64,000 nt of DNA. Origin: Neoroseomonas alkaliterrae (lineage in GTDB: Bacteria > Pseudomonadota > Alphaproteobacteria > Acetobacterales > Acetobacteraceae). Below, piece after piece: positions 39,555 to 47,786 of this stretch (position 1 is its first letter; the number at the start of each line of letters is the position of its first letter). Below the pieces are notes generated by a model. That model made no database searches. It had not been told where the DNA came from and saw only the letters and a list, made by a program, of their open reading frames with translations. The stretch covers positions 310,001 through 374,000 of the forward strand of contig NZ_JACIJE010000001.1 in the NCBI RefSeq assembly GCF_014199195.1. The letters are read 5' to 3'. The position numbers were made by a program, and so were the translations under genes.

Positions 39555-40513
39555 TGCCGCTGCCGCTGCTGCTCGCCGGGCTGTGGCGGTGGCGCGGCCG
39601 CCTGCTCGCGGCGATGGCGGCGCTGTGGGCGGCGGGGGCGGCGGCGGTGCTGCTCGCGCCGCGCGCGCATGTGGCGCAGGCGGTGGTGGCCCCGGCCGAG
39701 ACGACCTCCTTCGCCGTCTCCTCCCTGCTCGCGCCCACGCCCTTCGCGCCGGGCGGGCTGCTCGACACGCGCCCGACCGGCAATTTCGCCGTCTATCTCG
39801 GCGCGCTGCGCAGCCCGGAGGCGGCGCGGATGCTGGCCGGGCAGACCCGCATCGCCGAGGCGCTGACCGCCGAGCGCCGCGCCGGCCCCGGCGCCGCGCT
39901 GCGCGCGCTGCTCGGCGCGGATCGCGAGGCCGATGCCGACGACGTGCTGGCCTGGCTGACGCGCAACCTCGCGGTCACGCCCTCGCTCGCCTCGGTGACC
40001 TGGACGATCGAGATCGCCCATGCCGACCCGGCGCTGGCGCTCGCCGTGCTGCAGCGCCTGCACGGCTTCGCCGAGGCGAAGGTGCGCGCCGACCTCGCCG
40101 ACCAGGCGGCGCGCCGCGTCGCCGCGCTCGAACGCCGCATCGCGCGCGAGAGCGACGTGTTCCTGCGCAACAGCCTCTACGAATTGCTGGCGCAGCAGCA
40201 GCGCGCCGGGCTGGTGGTGGCGGCGGACGAGGCGGTGGCGGCGCGGCTGGTCTCGGCGCCGATGGTCGAGGCGCGCCCCTCCCTGCCGAACCGCCCGCTG
40301 CTGCTGGCGCTGCTGGCGGTGGCGGTGCCGCTCGCGGTGCTGCTCGCCGCCGCGGCCTGGCTGCTGGCGCGCCACGACCCGGTGCGGATGGTCGCGGCCG
40401 CCGCCGAGGCGCCCGCGCCGTCCCGCCCGCGCCGCGAGCCCGCCCTCGCCGCCGCCGGGCCGCCCGAGCGCCCGCCGCCGCCGGTCGCGCCGCCGCCGGG
40501 CCGCGCGCCGTGA
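39554..40513 (+). CDS. Wzz-like chain-length/polysaccharide co-polymerase protein
   Basis: 319 residues with a membrane helix near 17-37 and another near 245-267, enclosing a periplasmic, partly coiled-coil domain (VAALERRIARESDVFLRNSLYELLAQQQ). This topology is that of Wzz/PCP proteins that set polymer length. A Pro-rich cytoplasmic tail of about 45 residues follows, without a kinase domain or tyrosine cluster. Start and stop overlap neighbours by one to four bases (ATGA, GTGA), so it sits in a tight operon. Confidence 0.75.
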   Translation: MPLPLLLAGLWRWRGRLLAAMAALWAAGAAAVLLAPRAHVAQAVVAPAETTSFAVSSLLAPTPFAPGGLLDTRPTGNFAVYLGALRSPEAARMLAGQTRIAEALTAERRAGPGAALRALLGADREADADDVLAWLTRNLAVTPSLASVTWTIEIAHADPALALAVLQRLHGFAEAKVRADLADQAARRVAALERRIARESDVFLRNSLYELLAQQQRAGLVVAADEAVAARLVSAPMVEARPSLPNRPLLLALLAVAVPLAVLLAAAAWLLARHDPVRMVAAAAEAPAPSRPRREPALAAAGPPERPPPPVAPPPGRAP

Positions 40514-41778
40514 CGGCGGAGGCCCTCCCGCGCGCGCTCGCCGTCGGCTGCGGCGCGCTCGCGGCGGTGCTGCATTTCGCGGGCGCGCTGAAATCGGCGC
40601 CGCCGCTCGCCGCGCTGCCCTTCGACCTCACCGCGGCGGCGGCGCTGCTGCTGCTCGCGCTGCTGCCGATGCACCTCGCCGGGCGGGACTGGCGGCTCGC
40701 GCCGGGGCTCGCCCTGCCGCTCGCCGCGCTCGGCGCCTTGTGGCTGTGGATGGTGCTGGCGGGGGCCTGGAGCGCCTCGCGCGCCGTGCTGCCGGCGCGG
40801 CTCGCCGATGCGGTGCTGGTCGGGCCCGTGATGGTCGCGGCCGGCATGGCGGTGGCGGGGGAGGAGCGCGCGCTGCGCGCCTGCGCCGCCGCCGCGCTGG
40901 CCATCGGCGCCTTCACCGCGGCGTCGGTGGCCTGGGGGATCGCGACCGACCGGGTGGTGCTCGGCGGCGCGCCCGGCGCCAGCCCGGAGCAGGTGCGGGT
41001 GCAGTACCAGATCGCCGGCCTCGCCATCGCCTCGGCCGCGGCGCTGGCCGCGCTCCGGGCGATCGAGGCGCGGGGCGCGGCGCGGCTGGGCTGGCTCGGC
41101 CTCGTCGCGCTGCTGGGGGCGGCGGCGCTGCTGCCAGGCGGGCGGGCGGCGCTTGCGGCGCTGGCGCTCGCCGTCGCGCTGGCGCCGGCGGTCCTGCTCT
41201 GGCGCGGCGGGCGGCCGCTCGCGGGGCTGCTCTGGCCGGGGGCGGCGGCGCTGGGTGCCGCGGCGGGGCTGGCCGTGGTGCTCGCGAACCCCCCGCTGGC
41301 GAGCGGGTTGCGCACGGTGGAGCGGCTGACCGAGGGCGAGGTCGGGCAATCCTCCGGCCGCCTGCCGCTGTGGCAGGCGGCGCTGGGGCAGGGGGGCGCG
41401 GCGATGCCCTGGGGCCTCGGCACCGGCGGCTTCACCATCGCGGCGGGGCATGGGGACCGGCGCGGGCTGCACCCGCACAACCATGCGCTGGAGGCGCTGG
41501 CCGAGGGCGGGCTGCCGGGCTTCGCGCTGTGGCTGGCGGCCTTCGGCGGCGCGGCCGCGGCGGCGCTGCGCTTCGGGGCGCGGGCCGCGCCGGGGCGGGC
41601 GGCGCGCGTGGCCGCGCTGGTGCTGCCGATGGCGCTGACGGTGATGGTCTCGACCGACCTCGGCAACCGCATGGCGTGGTTCGCGCTGGGCCTGGCGCTG
41701 GGCCTGGGCGTCGCGGCGGGGCCGCGCGGCATGGCGGAGCCGCTCGGCGATCGAGGCGCGGGAAGCAGCGGCCGATGA
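40510..41778 (+). CDS. O-antigen ligase/polymerase (Wzy-C) family membrane protein
   Basis: 422 residues with about ten to twelve hydrophobic segments and the Wzy_C signature region SGRLPLWQAALGQGG...PWGLGTGGF and HPHNHALEALAEGGLPGF. Family members polymerise or ligate lipid-linked glycans in the periplasm. The GTG at 40510 overlaps the Wzz-like stop. Next to a co-polymerase, a polymerase role is more likely than a ligase role, but this is inference. Confidence 0.85.
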   Translation: MTAEALPRALAVGCGALAAVLHFAGALKSAPPLAALPFDLTAAAALLLLALLPMHLAGRDWRLAPGLALPLAALGALWLWMVLAGAWSASRAVLPARLADAVLVGPVMVAAGMAVAGEERALRACAAAALAIGAFTAASVAWGIATDRVVLGGAPGASPEQVRVQYQIAGLAIASAAALAALRAIEARGAARLGWLGLVALLGAAALLPGGRAALAALALAVALAPAVLLWRGGRPLAGLLWPGAAALGAAAGLAVVLANPPLASGLRTVERLTEGEVGQSSGRLPLWQAALGQGGAAMPWGLGTGGFTIAAGHGDRRGLHPHNHALEALAEGGLPGFALWLAAFGGAAAAALRFGARAAPGRAARVAALVLPMALTVMVSTDLGNRMAWFALGLALGLGVAAGPRGMAEPLGDRGAGSSGR

Positions 41779-42069
41779 CCGGCCGGGCGCGATCGCGCGG
41801 GCTCGGCCGCTTGCCGCACCGTGGCGGCATGCGTTGCGGCCCGGCGCGGCGCGCGGCCAGCATCGCGGCAGCGCCCGACTGCCGCAGCGGCGGCGCGCGA
41901 TGCCGGGCGCGGTGGGACTCGAACGACGTTCGAGGCGGCCGCGGCGGTCCCACTCGTCGCAGCGTCGGCGACGGCACCCCATCGGCTGCCACCCGTGCGC
42001 GAGGCCGGGCCGTGAGCGCAGCGGCCGATCACCCGCGCAAGGCGGACGCGCGGGCCTGAGGCGCGGGCG
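41779..42069. other. Spacer with nested palindromes, no gene seen
   Basis: 291 bases between the polymerase and sugar transferase genes with no convincing coding frame. The clear structure is at 41912-41953: an outer pair GTGGGAC/GTCCCAC and an inner pair CTCGAAC/GTTCGAG with a three-base centre. More GC palindromes flank it. It breaks an otherwise overlapping gene series. Confidence 0.5.
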
Positions 42070-42663
42070 ATGTATGCGCGCTTCGGCAAGCGGGCCTGCG
42101 ACATCCTCCTCGCCGCGCTGCTGCTCGCGCTGCTCGCGCCGCTGATCGGCGCGGCGGCGCTCGCGGTGCGGCTCGCGCTCGGCCCGCCGGTGCTGTTCCG
42201 CCAGGAACGCGCCGGGCGCGGCGGCGCCCCCTTCACGCTGCTCAAGCTGCGGACGCTGCGCGAGGGCCCGGGCGAGGACGCGGCGCGCATGACGCCGCTC
42301 GGGCGCTTTCTGCGGGCGGTGGCGGTGGATGAGCTGCCGCAGCTCGTGAACGTGCTGCGCGGGGAGATGAGCCTCGTCGGCCCGCGGCCGCTGCCCTGCC
42401 GCTACATCGCCCGCTATTCGCCGCGCCAGGCGCTGCGGCTCGCGGTGCGGCCGGGCCTCGCGGGGCTGGCGCAGGCGGCGGGCCGCAACGCCGTGCCCTG
42501 GGCCGAGCGGCTGGAACTCGACGCCCGCTATGCCGAGGCGCCGCCGCGCCTGCGCCGCGACGCCGCGCTGCTGCTGCGTTGCGCCGCCCTCGCGCTCGCC
42601 GCGCGCGGCGCGACCGCGCCCGGCCATGCCTCGATGCCGGAATTCGCGGGCGGCGAGGAATAA
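42070..42663 (+). CDS. Small sugar transferase (polyprenyl phosphate sugar-1-phosphate transferase, PglC-like)
   Basis: 197 residues, only the catalytic domain with one re-entrant membrane helix (ILLAALLLALLAPLIGAAAL). Motifs: KRACDILLA, FRQERAGRGGAPFTLLKLRTL, AVDELPQLVNVLRGEMSLVGPRPLP and RPGLAGLAQAAGRN. The usual Asp-Glu pair of this family is in DELPQL. It transfers a sugar-1-phosphate to undecaprenyl phosphate and so starts the glycan. Small size and neighbours (PglE-, PglF-like) suggest a PglC-type enzyme with an amino-dideoxy sugar. Confidence 0.92.
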   Translation: MYARFGKRACDILLAALLLALLAPLIGAAALAVRLALGPPVLFRQERAGRGGAPFTLLKLRTLREGPGEDAARMTPLGRFLRAVAVDELPQLVNVLRGEMSLVGPRPLPCRYIARYSPRQALRLAVRPGLAGLAQAAGRNAVPWAERLELDARYAEAPPRLRRDAALLLRCAALALAARGATAPGHASMPEFAGGEE

Positions 42664-42702
42664 CCTCTGGTTGATTTAGAAACTCGATTCTATCCTTTTC
42701 CG

Positions 42703-43896
42703 GTGACGGTCCTGGCGCCCTTGCGGCTCGAATCGCCGCCGGTGACGGAGGCCCCCGCGGCCGCGCGGGGCGCGCCGATCCCGCTCTCGCCCCCGCATCT
42801 GACGGGGCGGGAGGGCGCGGCGCTGCAGGCGGTGCTCGAGAGCGGCTGGGTGGCCCCGGCGGGGCCGGCCATCGCGGCGTTCGAGGACGCGGTCGCGGCG
42901 GCCACCGGCTTCCCGCATGTGCTCGCCACCGCCTCCGGGACGGCGGCGCTGCACCTCGCCTACCGCGTGCTCGGCATCGGGCCGGGGGACGAGGTCTGGG
43001 CGCCCGGCTTCACCTTCGTCGCCACCGTGGCCCCGGCGGTGCAGATGGGCGCGGTGCCGCGCTTCCTCGATGTCGAGCCCGGCTCCTGGACGCTCGATGC
43101 CGACCTGCTGCGGCGGGAACTGGCGGCGGCGGCGCGGCGGGGCCGGCTGCCGCGCTGCGTGGTGCCGGTGGACATCTACGGGCAGGCGGCCGACCTCGAC
43201 GCCATCCTCGCCGCCTGCGGCCGCTGGGGCGTGCCGGTGCTGAGCGACAGCGCCGAGGGCCTGGGGGCGACCATCCGCGGGCGCCATGCCGGGCGCGGGG
43301 CGCGGCTCGCGGCCTTCTCCTTCAACGGCAACAAGATCGTCACCGCGGGCGGCGGCGGGGCGCTGGCCTCCGACGACCCGGTGCTGATCGCCCGCGCGCG
43401 CCACCTCGCGAGCCATGCGAAGGACCCCGCGCCGCACTACCAGCACAGCGAGACCGGGCATGCCTACGGGATGTCCTCGCTGCTCGCCGCCGTGGGGGCC
43501 GCGCAGCTCGCCGCCCTGCCGCAGCGCGTGGCGCGGCGGCGCGCGGTCTTCGCGCGCTATGCCGAGGCGCTGGCGGACCTGCCGGGCCTCGCCTTCATGC
43601 CCGAGGCTCCCTGGGGGCGCGCGACGCGCTGGCTCTCCGCGGTGCTGGTGGATCCCGCCCGCTTCGGCGCGGGGCCGGAGGCGCTGCGCCTCGCGCTTGC
43701 CGCCGCGGGGGCGGAAAGCCGGCCGGTGTGGAAGCCGCTGCCCGCCCAGCCGGTGTTCCGCGACGCGCCGCGCGCGGGGGGCGCGGTGGCGGAGTCGCTC
43801 TTCGCCGCCGGCCTCTGCCTGCCCTCGGGCAGCGGCATGACCGAGGCCGAGCAGGAGCGCGTGATCGCCGCCATCCGCGGGGCCTGCCGCGCGTGA
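42703..43896 (+). CDS. DegT/DnrJ/EryC1/StrS aminotransferase, PglE-like
   Basis: 397 residues. PLP lysine K211 in FSFNGNKIVTAGGGG; ATASGTAALHLAYR and VPVDIYGQAADLDAI are family marks. The stretch HAKDPAPHYQHSETGHAYGMS is characteristic of UDP-4-keto-6-deoxy-GlcNAc aminotransferases such as PglE. It would aminate the product of the CapD/PglF-like dehydratase at 47787. Start is GTG at 42703 after an AT-rich gap (42661-42702) that may hold a promoter. Its stop overlaps the next start (TGATG). Confidence 0.9.
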   Translation: MTVLAPLRLESPPVTEAPAAARGAPIPLSPPHLTGREGAALQAVLESGWVAPAGPAIAAFEDAVAAATGFPHVLATASGTAALHLAYRVLGIGPGDEVWAPGFTFVATVAPAVQMGAVPRFLDVEPGSWTLDADLLRRELAAAARRGRLPRCVVPVDIYGQAADLDAILAACGRWGVPVLSDSAEGLGATIRGRHAGRGARLAAFSFNGNKIVTAGGGGALASDDPVLIARARHLASHAKDPAPHYQHSETGHAYGMSSLLAAVGAAQLAALPQRVARRRAVFARYAEALADLPGLAFMPEAPWGRATRWLSAVLVDPARFGAGPEALRLALAAAGAESRPVWKPLPAQPVFRDAPRAGGAVAESLFAAGLCLPSGSGMTEAEQERVIAAIRGACRA

Positions 43897-45350
43897 TGCC
43901 GGGGGGCGCCACCCGTCCGGCGCCGGCGGAGGCGCCGGCCCTGCCCTCGCCCGCGACGGGCCTGCCCGCGCCGGCCATCCGCGTCGCGGCGGCACCCGCG
44001 CCGCCCGCCGATCACGCGGCGCACGGCCCTTCCCACGCGCAGCATGACGGGGGCCGCCCCGCGCGGCGCGAGCACCCGCCCGGCGACGCCGACGGGGCCG
44101 CGCGCGCACGGGATCAGCAGGGGGCCGCACGGCCGCTGCGCATCCTCTACCTGCACCAGCACCACTCCACGCCTGCGGGCAGCACCGCGACGCGCAGCCA
44201 CGCCTTCGCCGAGGCGCTGGCCGCGCGCGGCCATGCCGTCACCATCGCCTGCGGCCGCTACGAGGGCGCCGAGACCGGCCTCTCCGGCCCCTTCCGGCGC
44301 GGGCGGCGCGAGGGGCCGGCGGGGCGGCACCGGGTGGTGGAGTTCGACATCCCCTGCGGCAATGCCATGGGCCTCGCGGCACGCTCTGCGGCCTTCCTGC
44401 GTTATGCCGCGCGCGCCGCGCCGCTGGCCGCGGGCGGGCGCTTCGACCTGGTGGTCGCCTCCTCCACGCCGCTGACCGTGGCGCTGCCCGCCTTCGCCGC
44501 GCGGGCCCTGGCGGGCACGCCCTTCCTGTTCGAGATCCGCGACCCCTGGCCGGAACTGCCGCGCGCCATGGGCGGCGTGCCGGGGCCGGTGCTCGCGGCG
44601 ATGGAGCGGCTGGCCGATGCCGCCTGCCGCCGCGCCGCCGCCGTGATCGCCCTGTCCGAGGGCATGGCCGAGACCGCCATCGCCCGCGGCGCCGATCCCG
44701 CCCGCGTGCATGTCGTGCCGAATGGCTGCGACCTGCACCTCTTCGGCCCGCATGTCGCGCCCTGGCGCCCGCCCGAGGCGGCGCCGTGGGAATGCCTCGC
44801 GCTCTATGCCGGGGCGCATGGGCGGGCGAACGGGCTCGGGGCGCTCCTCGACGCCGCCGCCATCCTGCAGGCGCGGGGCGAGCGCCGCCTGCGCATCCTG
44901 CTGGTGGGCGAGGGGGCGGAGAAGCCCGCGCTGATGGCCCGCGCGGCGCGGGAGGGGCTGGCCAATGTCACCTTCCTCCCGGCCCAGCCGCGCGCCGCGG
45001 TGGGCGCGCTGCATGCCGGGGCGCAGATCGTGCTGCACCTGCTCGCGGGCGTGCCGGCTTTCGCCGAATGGACCTCGCCCAACAAGCTGATGGACGGGCT
45101 CGCCGCCGGGCGGCCGGTGGTGACGAACCAGCCCGGCCGCGCCGCGCGCATCGTGGCCGAGGGCCCGTGCGGCATCGCCGTGCCGCCCGGCGAACCGGCG
45201 CTGCTCGCCGAGGCGCTGGCGCGGCTCGCCGCCGGGCCCGCGCTGCGCGAGCGCCTCGGCCTCGCCGCCCGGCGCCAGGCGGTGGCGAAATGGGACCGCC
45301 GCCTGCTTGCCGAGCGTTTCTGCGCCATCGCCGAGGCGGCGGCGGCATGA
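43896..45350 (+). CDS. Glycosyltransferase family 4, WbuB-like, with low-complexity N-terminal extension
   Basis: 484 residues. The first about 80 are Ala/Pro/Gly-rich and disordered; the GT-B fold begins PLRILYLHQHHSTPAGSTATR, as in WbuB/WcaI-type transferases. Other marks: FLFEIRDPWPE, VHVVPNGCDLHLF, and the C-terminal SPNKLMDGLAAGRPVV for nucleotide-sugar binding. It likely adds an N-acetyl-6-deoxyhexosamine or similar sugar. The true start may be inside the extension. Tightly coupled with both neighbours. Confidence 0.88.
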   Translation: MPGGATRPAPAEAPALPSPATGLPAPAIRVAAAPAPPADHAAHGPSHAQHDGGRPARREHPPGDADGAARARDQQGAARPLRILYLHQHHSTPAGSTATRSHAFAEALAARGHAVTIACGRYEGAETGLSGPFRRGRREGPAGRHRVVEFDIPCGNAMGLAARSAAFLRYAARAAPLAAGGRFDLVVASSTPLTVALPAFAARALAGTPFLFEIRDPWPELPRAMGGVPGPVLAAMERLADAACRRAAAVIALSEGMAETAIARGADPARVHVVPNGCDLHLFGPHVAPWRPPEAAPWECLALYAGAHGRANGLGALLDAAAILQARGERRLRILLVGEGAEKPALMARAAREGLANVTFLPAQPRAAVGALHAGAQIVLHLLAGVPAFAEWTSPNKLMDGLAAGRPVVTNQPGRAARIVAEGPCGIAVPPGEPALLAEALARLAAGPALRERLGLAARRQAVAKWDRRLLAERFCAIAEAAAA

Positions 45351-46498
45351 CGCCCGAGGGGCCCGGCCGCACGCCGCCCGCCGATGCGGGCGGGCGGGCC
45401 TGCCCGAAGGGCGGCGCGCCGCCGCTGCCGGAGGTCCATCTCGTCGCCGCCGCGCGGCCGAACCTGCCCAAGCTCGCCGCGCTGTGGCACGCGCTGGCCG
45501 AGGCGCCGCCCATCTGCGCGCCGCTGCTGGTCCATACCGGCCAGCACCACGACCGCGCGATGTTCGGCGACCTGCTCGAGGATCTCGGCCTGCCGGCGCC
45601 GGCGATCTCCCTCGGCGTCTCGGGCGGCAGCCATGCCGAACTGACGGGCCGCACCATGATCGCCGCCGAGGCCGCCTGGCGCACGCGCCGCCCGGCGCTG
45701 GTGGTGGTGGCGGGCGACGTGGACGGCGCGCTCGCCGCGGGGCTCGCCGCGCGCAAGTTGGGCATCCGGCTCGCGCATCTCGAGGCCGGGCTGCGCTCGG
45801 GCGAGGCGGACATGCCCGAGGAGATCAACCGCCGCGCGCTCGATGCCATCAGCGACCTGCTCTGGGCGCCCGACGCGGCGACCGCGGTGCGCCTCGTCGC
45901 CGAGGGCTATGGCGCCGAGCGCGTGCGCGCGGTCGGCAACGCCATGGTGGACAGCCTGCTGCGCCACCTGCCCGCCGCCCGCGCGCGGCCGCTGCCGCCG
46001 GGCCTCGCGCCGGGCGGCTACGGCATCGTCACGCTGCACCGCCCGGCGAATGTGGATTCGCGCGAGAGGCTGCTGCACCTGATCGGGGCGGTGGAGCGCG
46101 CCGCCGAGCGCCTGCCGCTCGCGTGGCCGCTGCATCCGCGCACCCGCGCGCGCATGGAGGCCTTCGGCCTCGTGCCGCCGCGCAACGTGCGGATGCTGCC
46201 GCCGCTGCGCTACCTCGACTTCCTGGCGCTGATGGCAGGGGCGCGGCTGGTGGCCACCGACAGCGGCGGCGTGCAGGAGGAGGCGGCGGCGATCGGCCTG
46301 CCCTGCCTCACGCTGCGCGCCTCGACCGAGCGGCCGGTCACGCTGGCTGCCGGCGGCAACCGGCTGGTGACGCCGGAGGAGCTGCCCGCCGCCGTGCTGC
46401 TGCCGCCTGGCCGCGCGGCGCCCATCCCGCTCTGGGACGGGCAGGCGGGGGCGCGGATGCGCGCGCATCTGGCCGAGGTGCTCGCACCATGCCGCTGA
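45347..46498 (+). CDS. wecB: UDP-N-acetylglucosamine 2-epimerase (non-hydrolysing)
   Basis: 383 residues. Interconverts UDP-GlcNAc and UDP-ManNAc. Motifs: AARPNLPKLAAL, VHTGQHHDRAMFGDLLEDL, AHLEAGLRSGEADMPEEINRRALD, VTLHRPANVD and ATDSGGVQEEAAAIGLPCLTLR. The Glu and His residues used in the reaction are retained. ATGA overlap with the upstream gene. The locus therefore can make a ManNAc-derived sugar as well as the amino-dideoxy sugar. Confidence 0.93.
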   Translation: MTPEGPGRTPPADAGGRACPKGGAPPLPEVHLVAAARPNLPKLAALWHALAEAPPICAPLLVHTGQHHDRAMFGDLLEDLGLPAPAISLGVSGGSHAELTGRTMIAAEAAWRTRRPALVVVAGDVDGALAAGLAARKLGIRLAHLEAGLRSGEADMPEEINRRALDAISDLLWAPDAATAVRLVAEGYGAERVRAVGNAMVDSLLRHLPAARARPLPPGLAPGGYGIVTLHRPANVDSRERLLHLIGAVERAAERLPLAWPLHPRTRARMEAFGLVPPRNVRMLPPLRYLDFLALMAGARLVATDSGGVQEEAAAIGLPCLTLRASTERPVTLAAGGNRLVTPEELPAAVLLPPGRAAPIPLWDGQAGARMRAHLAEVLAPCR

Positions 46499-46618
46499 AG
46501 GCGGCGCGCCGGCCGGCGCCCGTCGCCCCGGCGCGCCGCCGCGCCTGCTTCGCGCACGCTTGCGCGGGCATCCGCATCCGCCCGGTCGGTCCGGCCCATC
46601 CGGGAGGGGCCGCGATCC

Positions 46619-47779
46619 GTGCAGCCTGACGCCGCCATGGACGGGGCACCGCGCCCGGTGCTGCTGCTTTCGGCCGCGCATCCGCCCGCCGATACGCGCG
46701 TGGTCCGCAAGGAGGGCGCGGCGCTGGCCGCGGCGGGGCATCGCGTGGTCCACCTCGCGCCCGGCGACGCGACGGCGCCGGCGGCGGTGGAGGGTGTGGC
46801 CATCCGCACCCATCGCCACAAACGGCTGCGCGGCCTCCTGGCGCTGGCGCGCGAGGCCGCGGCGCTCCGCCCCGCGGCGATCCACGCCTCGGAGCCCGAC
46901 GCCTGGCTCGCCGCGCTGCTCGCGGCGCGGCGCTGCGGGGCGCGCGTGGTGCTCGACGTGCACGAGCACTACCCCTCGCGGCTCGACGCCCGCCTGCCCG
47001 CGCCCCTGCGGCCGCTGGCGCGCGCGGCGATCCGCCTCGCCTGCCGGGCGATGGGGCGGGCGGCCGATGCCGTGGTGGTGGCCAAGGACGGGCTGGACGA
47101 CGCCTTCCCCGGCGCGCGCATCGTCGCGGTGCGCAACTACGCCCCGGCGCCGGTCGCGCCGCCGCGGCGCCATGGGCCGGGGCCGCTGACCCTCGGCCAT
47201 CTCGGCGCTATGACGGCCGGCCGGGGCTGGGGCTGCATGCTGGAGGCGCTGGCGCTCTGCCCGCCCGGCACGCGGCTGCGCCTGGTCGGCCGCTTCACCG
47301 ACGGCAGCGAGGCCGCCTTCCACGCCCGCGCCGCCGCGCTGGGCCTTGCCGGGCGCGTCGAGGTGACGGGCTGGCTGCCCCAGCCCGAGGCGATCGAGAG
47401 GCTGCGCGGCTGCGACATCGCGCTGGTGCTGTTCCAGCCCCGCGAGGAGAACCATCGCCTCGCGCTGCCGCACAAGCTCTTCGACGCCATGGCGGCGGGG
47501 CTGCCCGTGATTGCCCCCGCCTTCGCCGAGGAGGTCGCCGCCGTGCTGCGGCGGTCGGGCTGCGGCCTCCTGGTGGACAGCGCCGACGCCTCCGCCGTGG
47601 CGCGGGCGGTCGCGGCGCTGGCCGACCCGGCGCGCCGGCAGGCGATGGGGGAGGCCGGATGGCGCGCCGCGCGCGGCCCCTTCGCCTGGGAGGGGGAGGC
47701 GGCGCGGCTCCGCGCCCTCTATCGCGGCCTCGGCATCCGGCCAGCCGGGACTGGCCCGGCACGCGCGGCGGGCCTATAG
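46619..47779 (+). CDS. Glycosyltransferase family 4
   Basis: 386 residues with a GT-B fold: N-terminal RPVLLLSAAHPPADTRVVRKE and VVLDVHEHYPSR, C-terminal LPHKLFDAMAAGLPVIAP where the donor nucleotide binds. GTG at 46619 is preferred because GGGAGGGG lies ten bases upstream; an ATG at 46637 is the alternative. It follows the epimerase after 120 bases with no gene. Acceptor and donor are unknown. Confidence 0.88.
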   Translation: MQPDAAMDGAPRPVLLLSAAHPPADTRVVRKEGAALAAAGHRVVHLAPGDATAPAAVEGVAIRTHRHKRLRGLLALAREAAALRPAAIHASEPDAWLAALLAARRCGARVVLDVHEHYPSRLDARLPAPLRPLARAAIRLACRAMGRAADAVVVAKDGLDDAFPGARIVAVRNYAPAPVAPPRRHGPGPLTLGHLGAMTAGRGWGCMLEALALCPPGTRLRLVGRFTDGSEAAFHARAAALGLAGRVEVTGWLPQPEAIERLRGCDIALVLFQPREENHRLALPHKLFDAMAAGLPVIAPAFAEEVAAVLRRSGCGLLVDSADASAVARAVAALADPARRQAMGEAGWRAARGPFAWEGEAARLRALYRGLGIRPAGTGPARAAGL

Positions 47780-47786
47780 CCCCGGC

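Noticed and set aside
41905-41960. tRNA-like T-arm (GTTCGAGTCCCACC on the minus strand)
   Set aside because: No acceptor, D or anticodon stems can be folded around it; it is part of a nested palindrome.
46489-46629. Possible 46-residue protein between wecB and the next glycosyltransferase
   Set aside because: Overlaps the end of wecB, has no ribosome site of its own and spacer-like composition.
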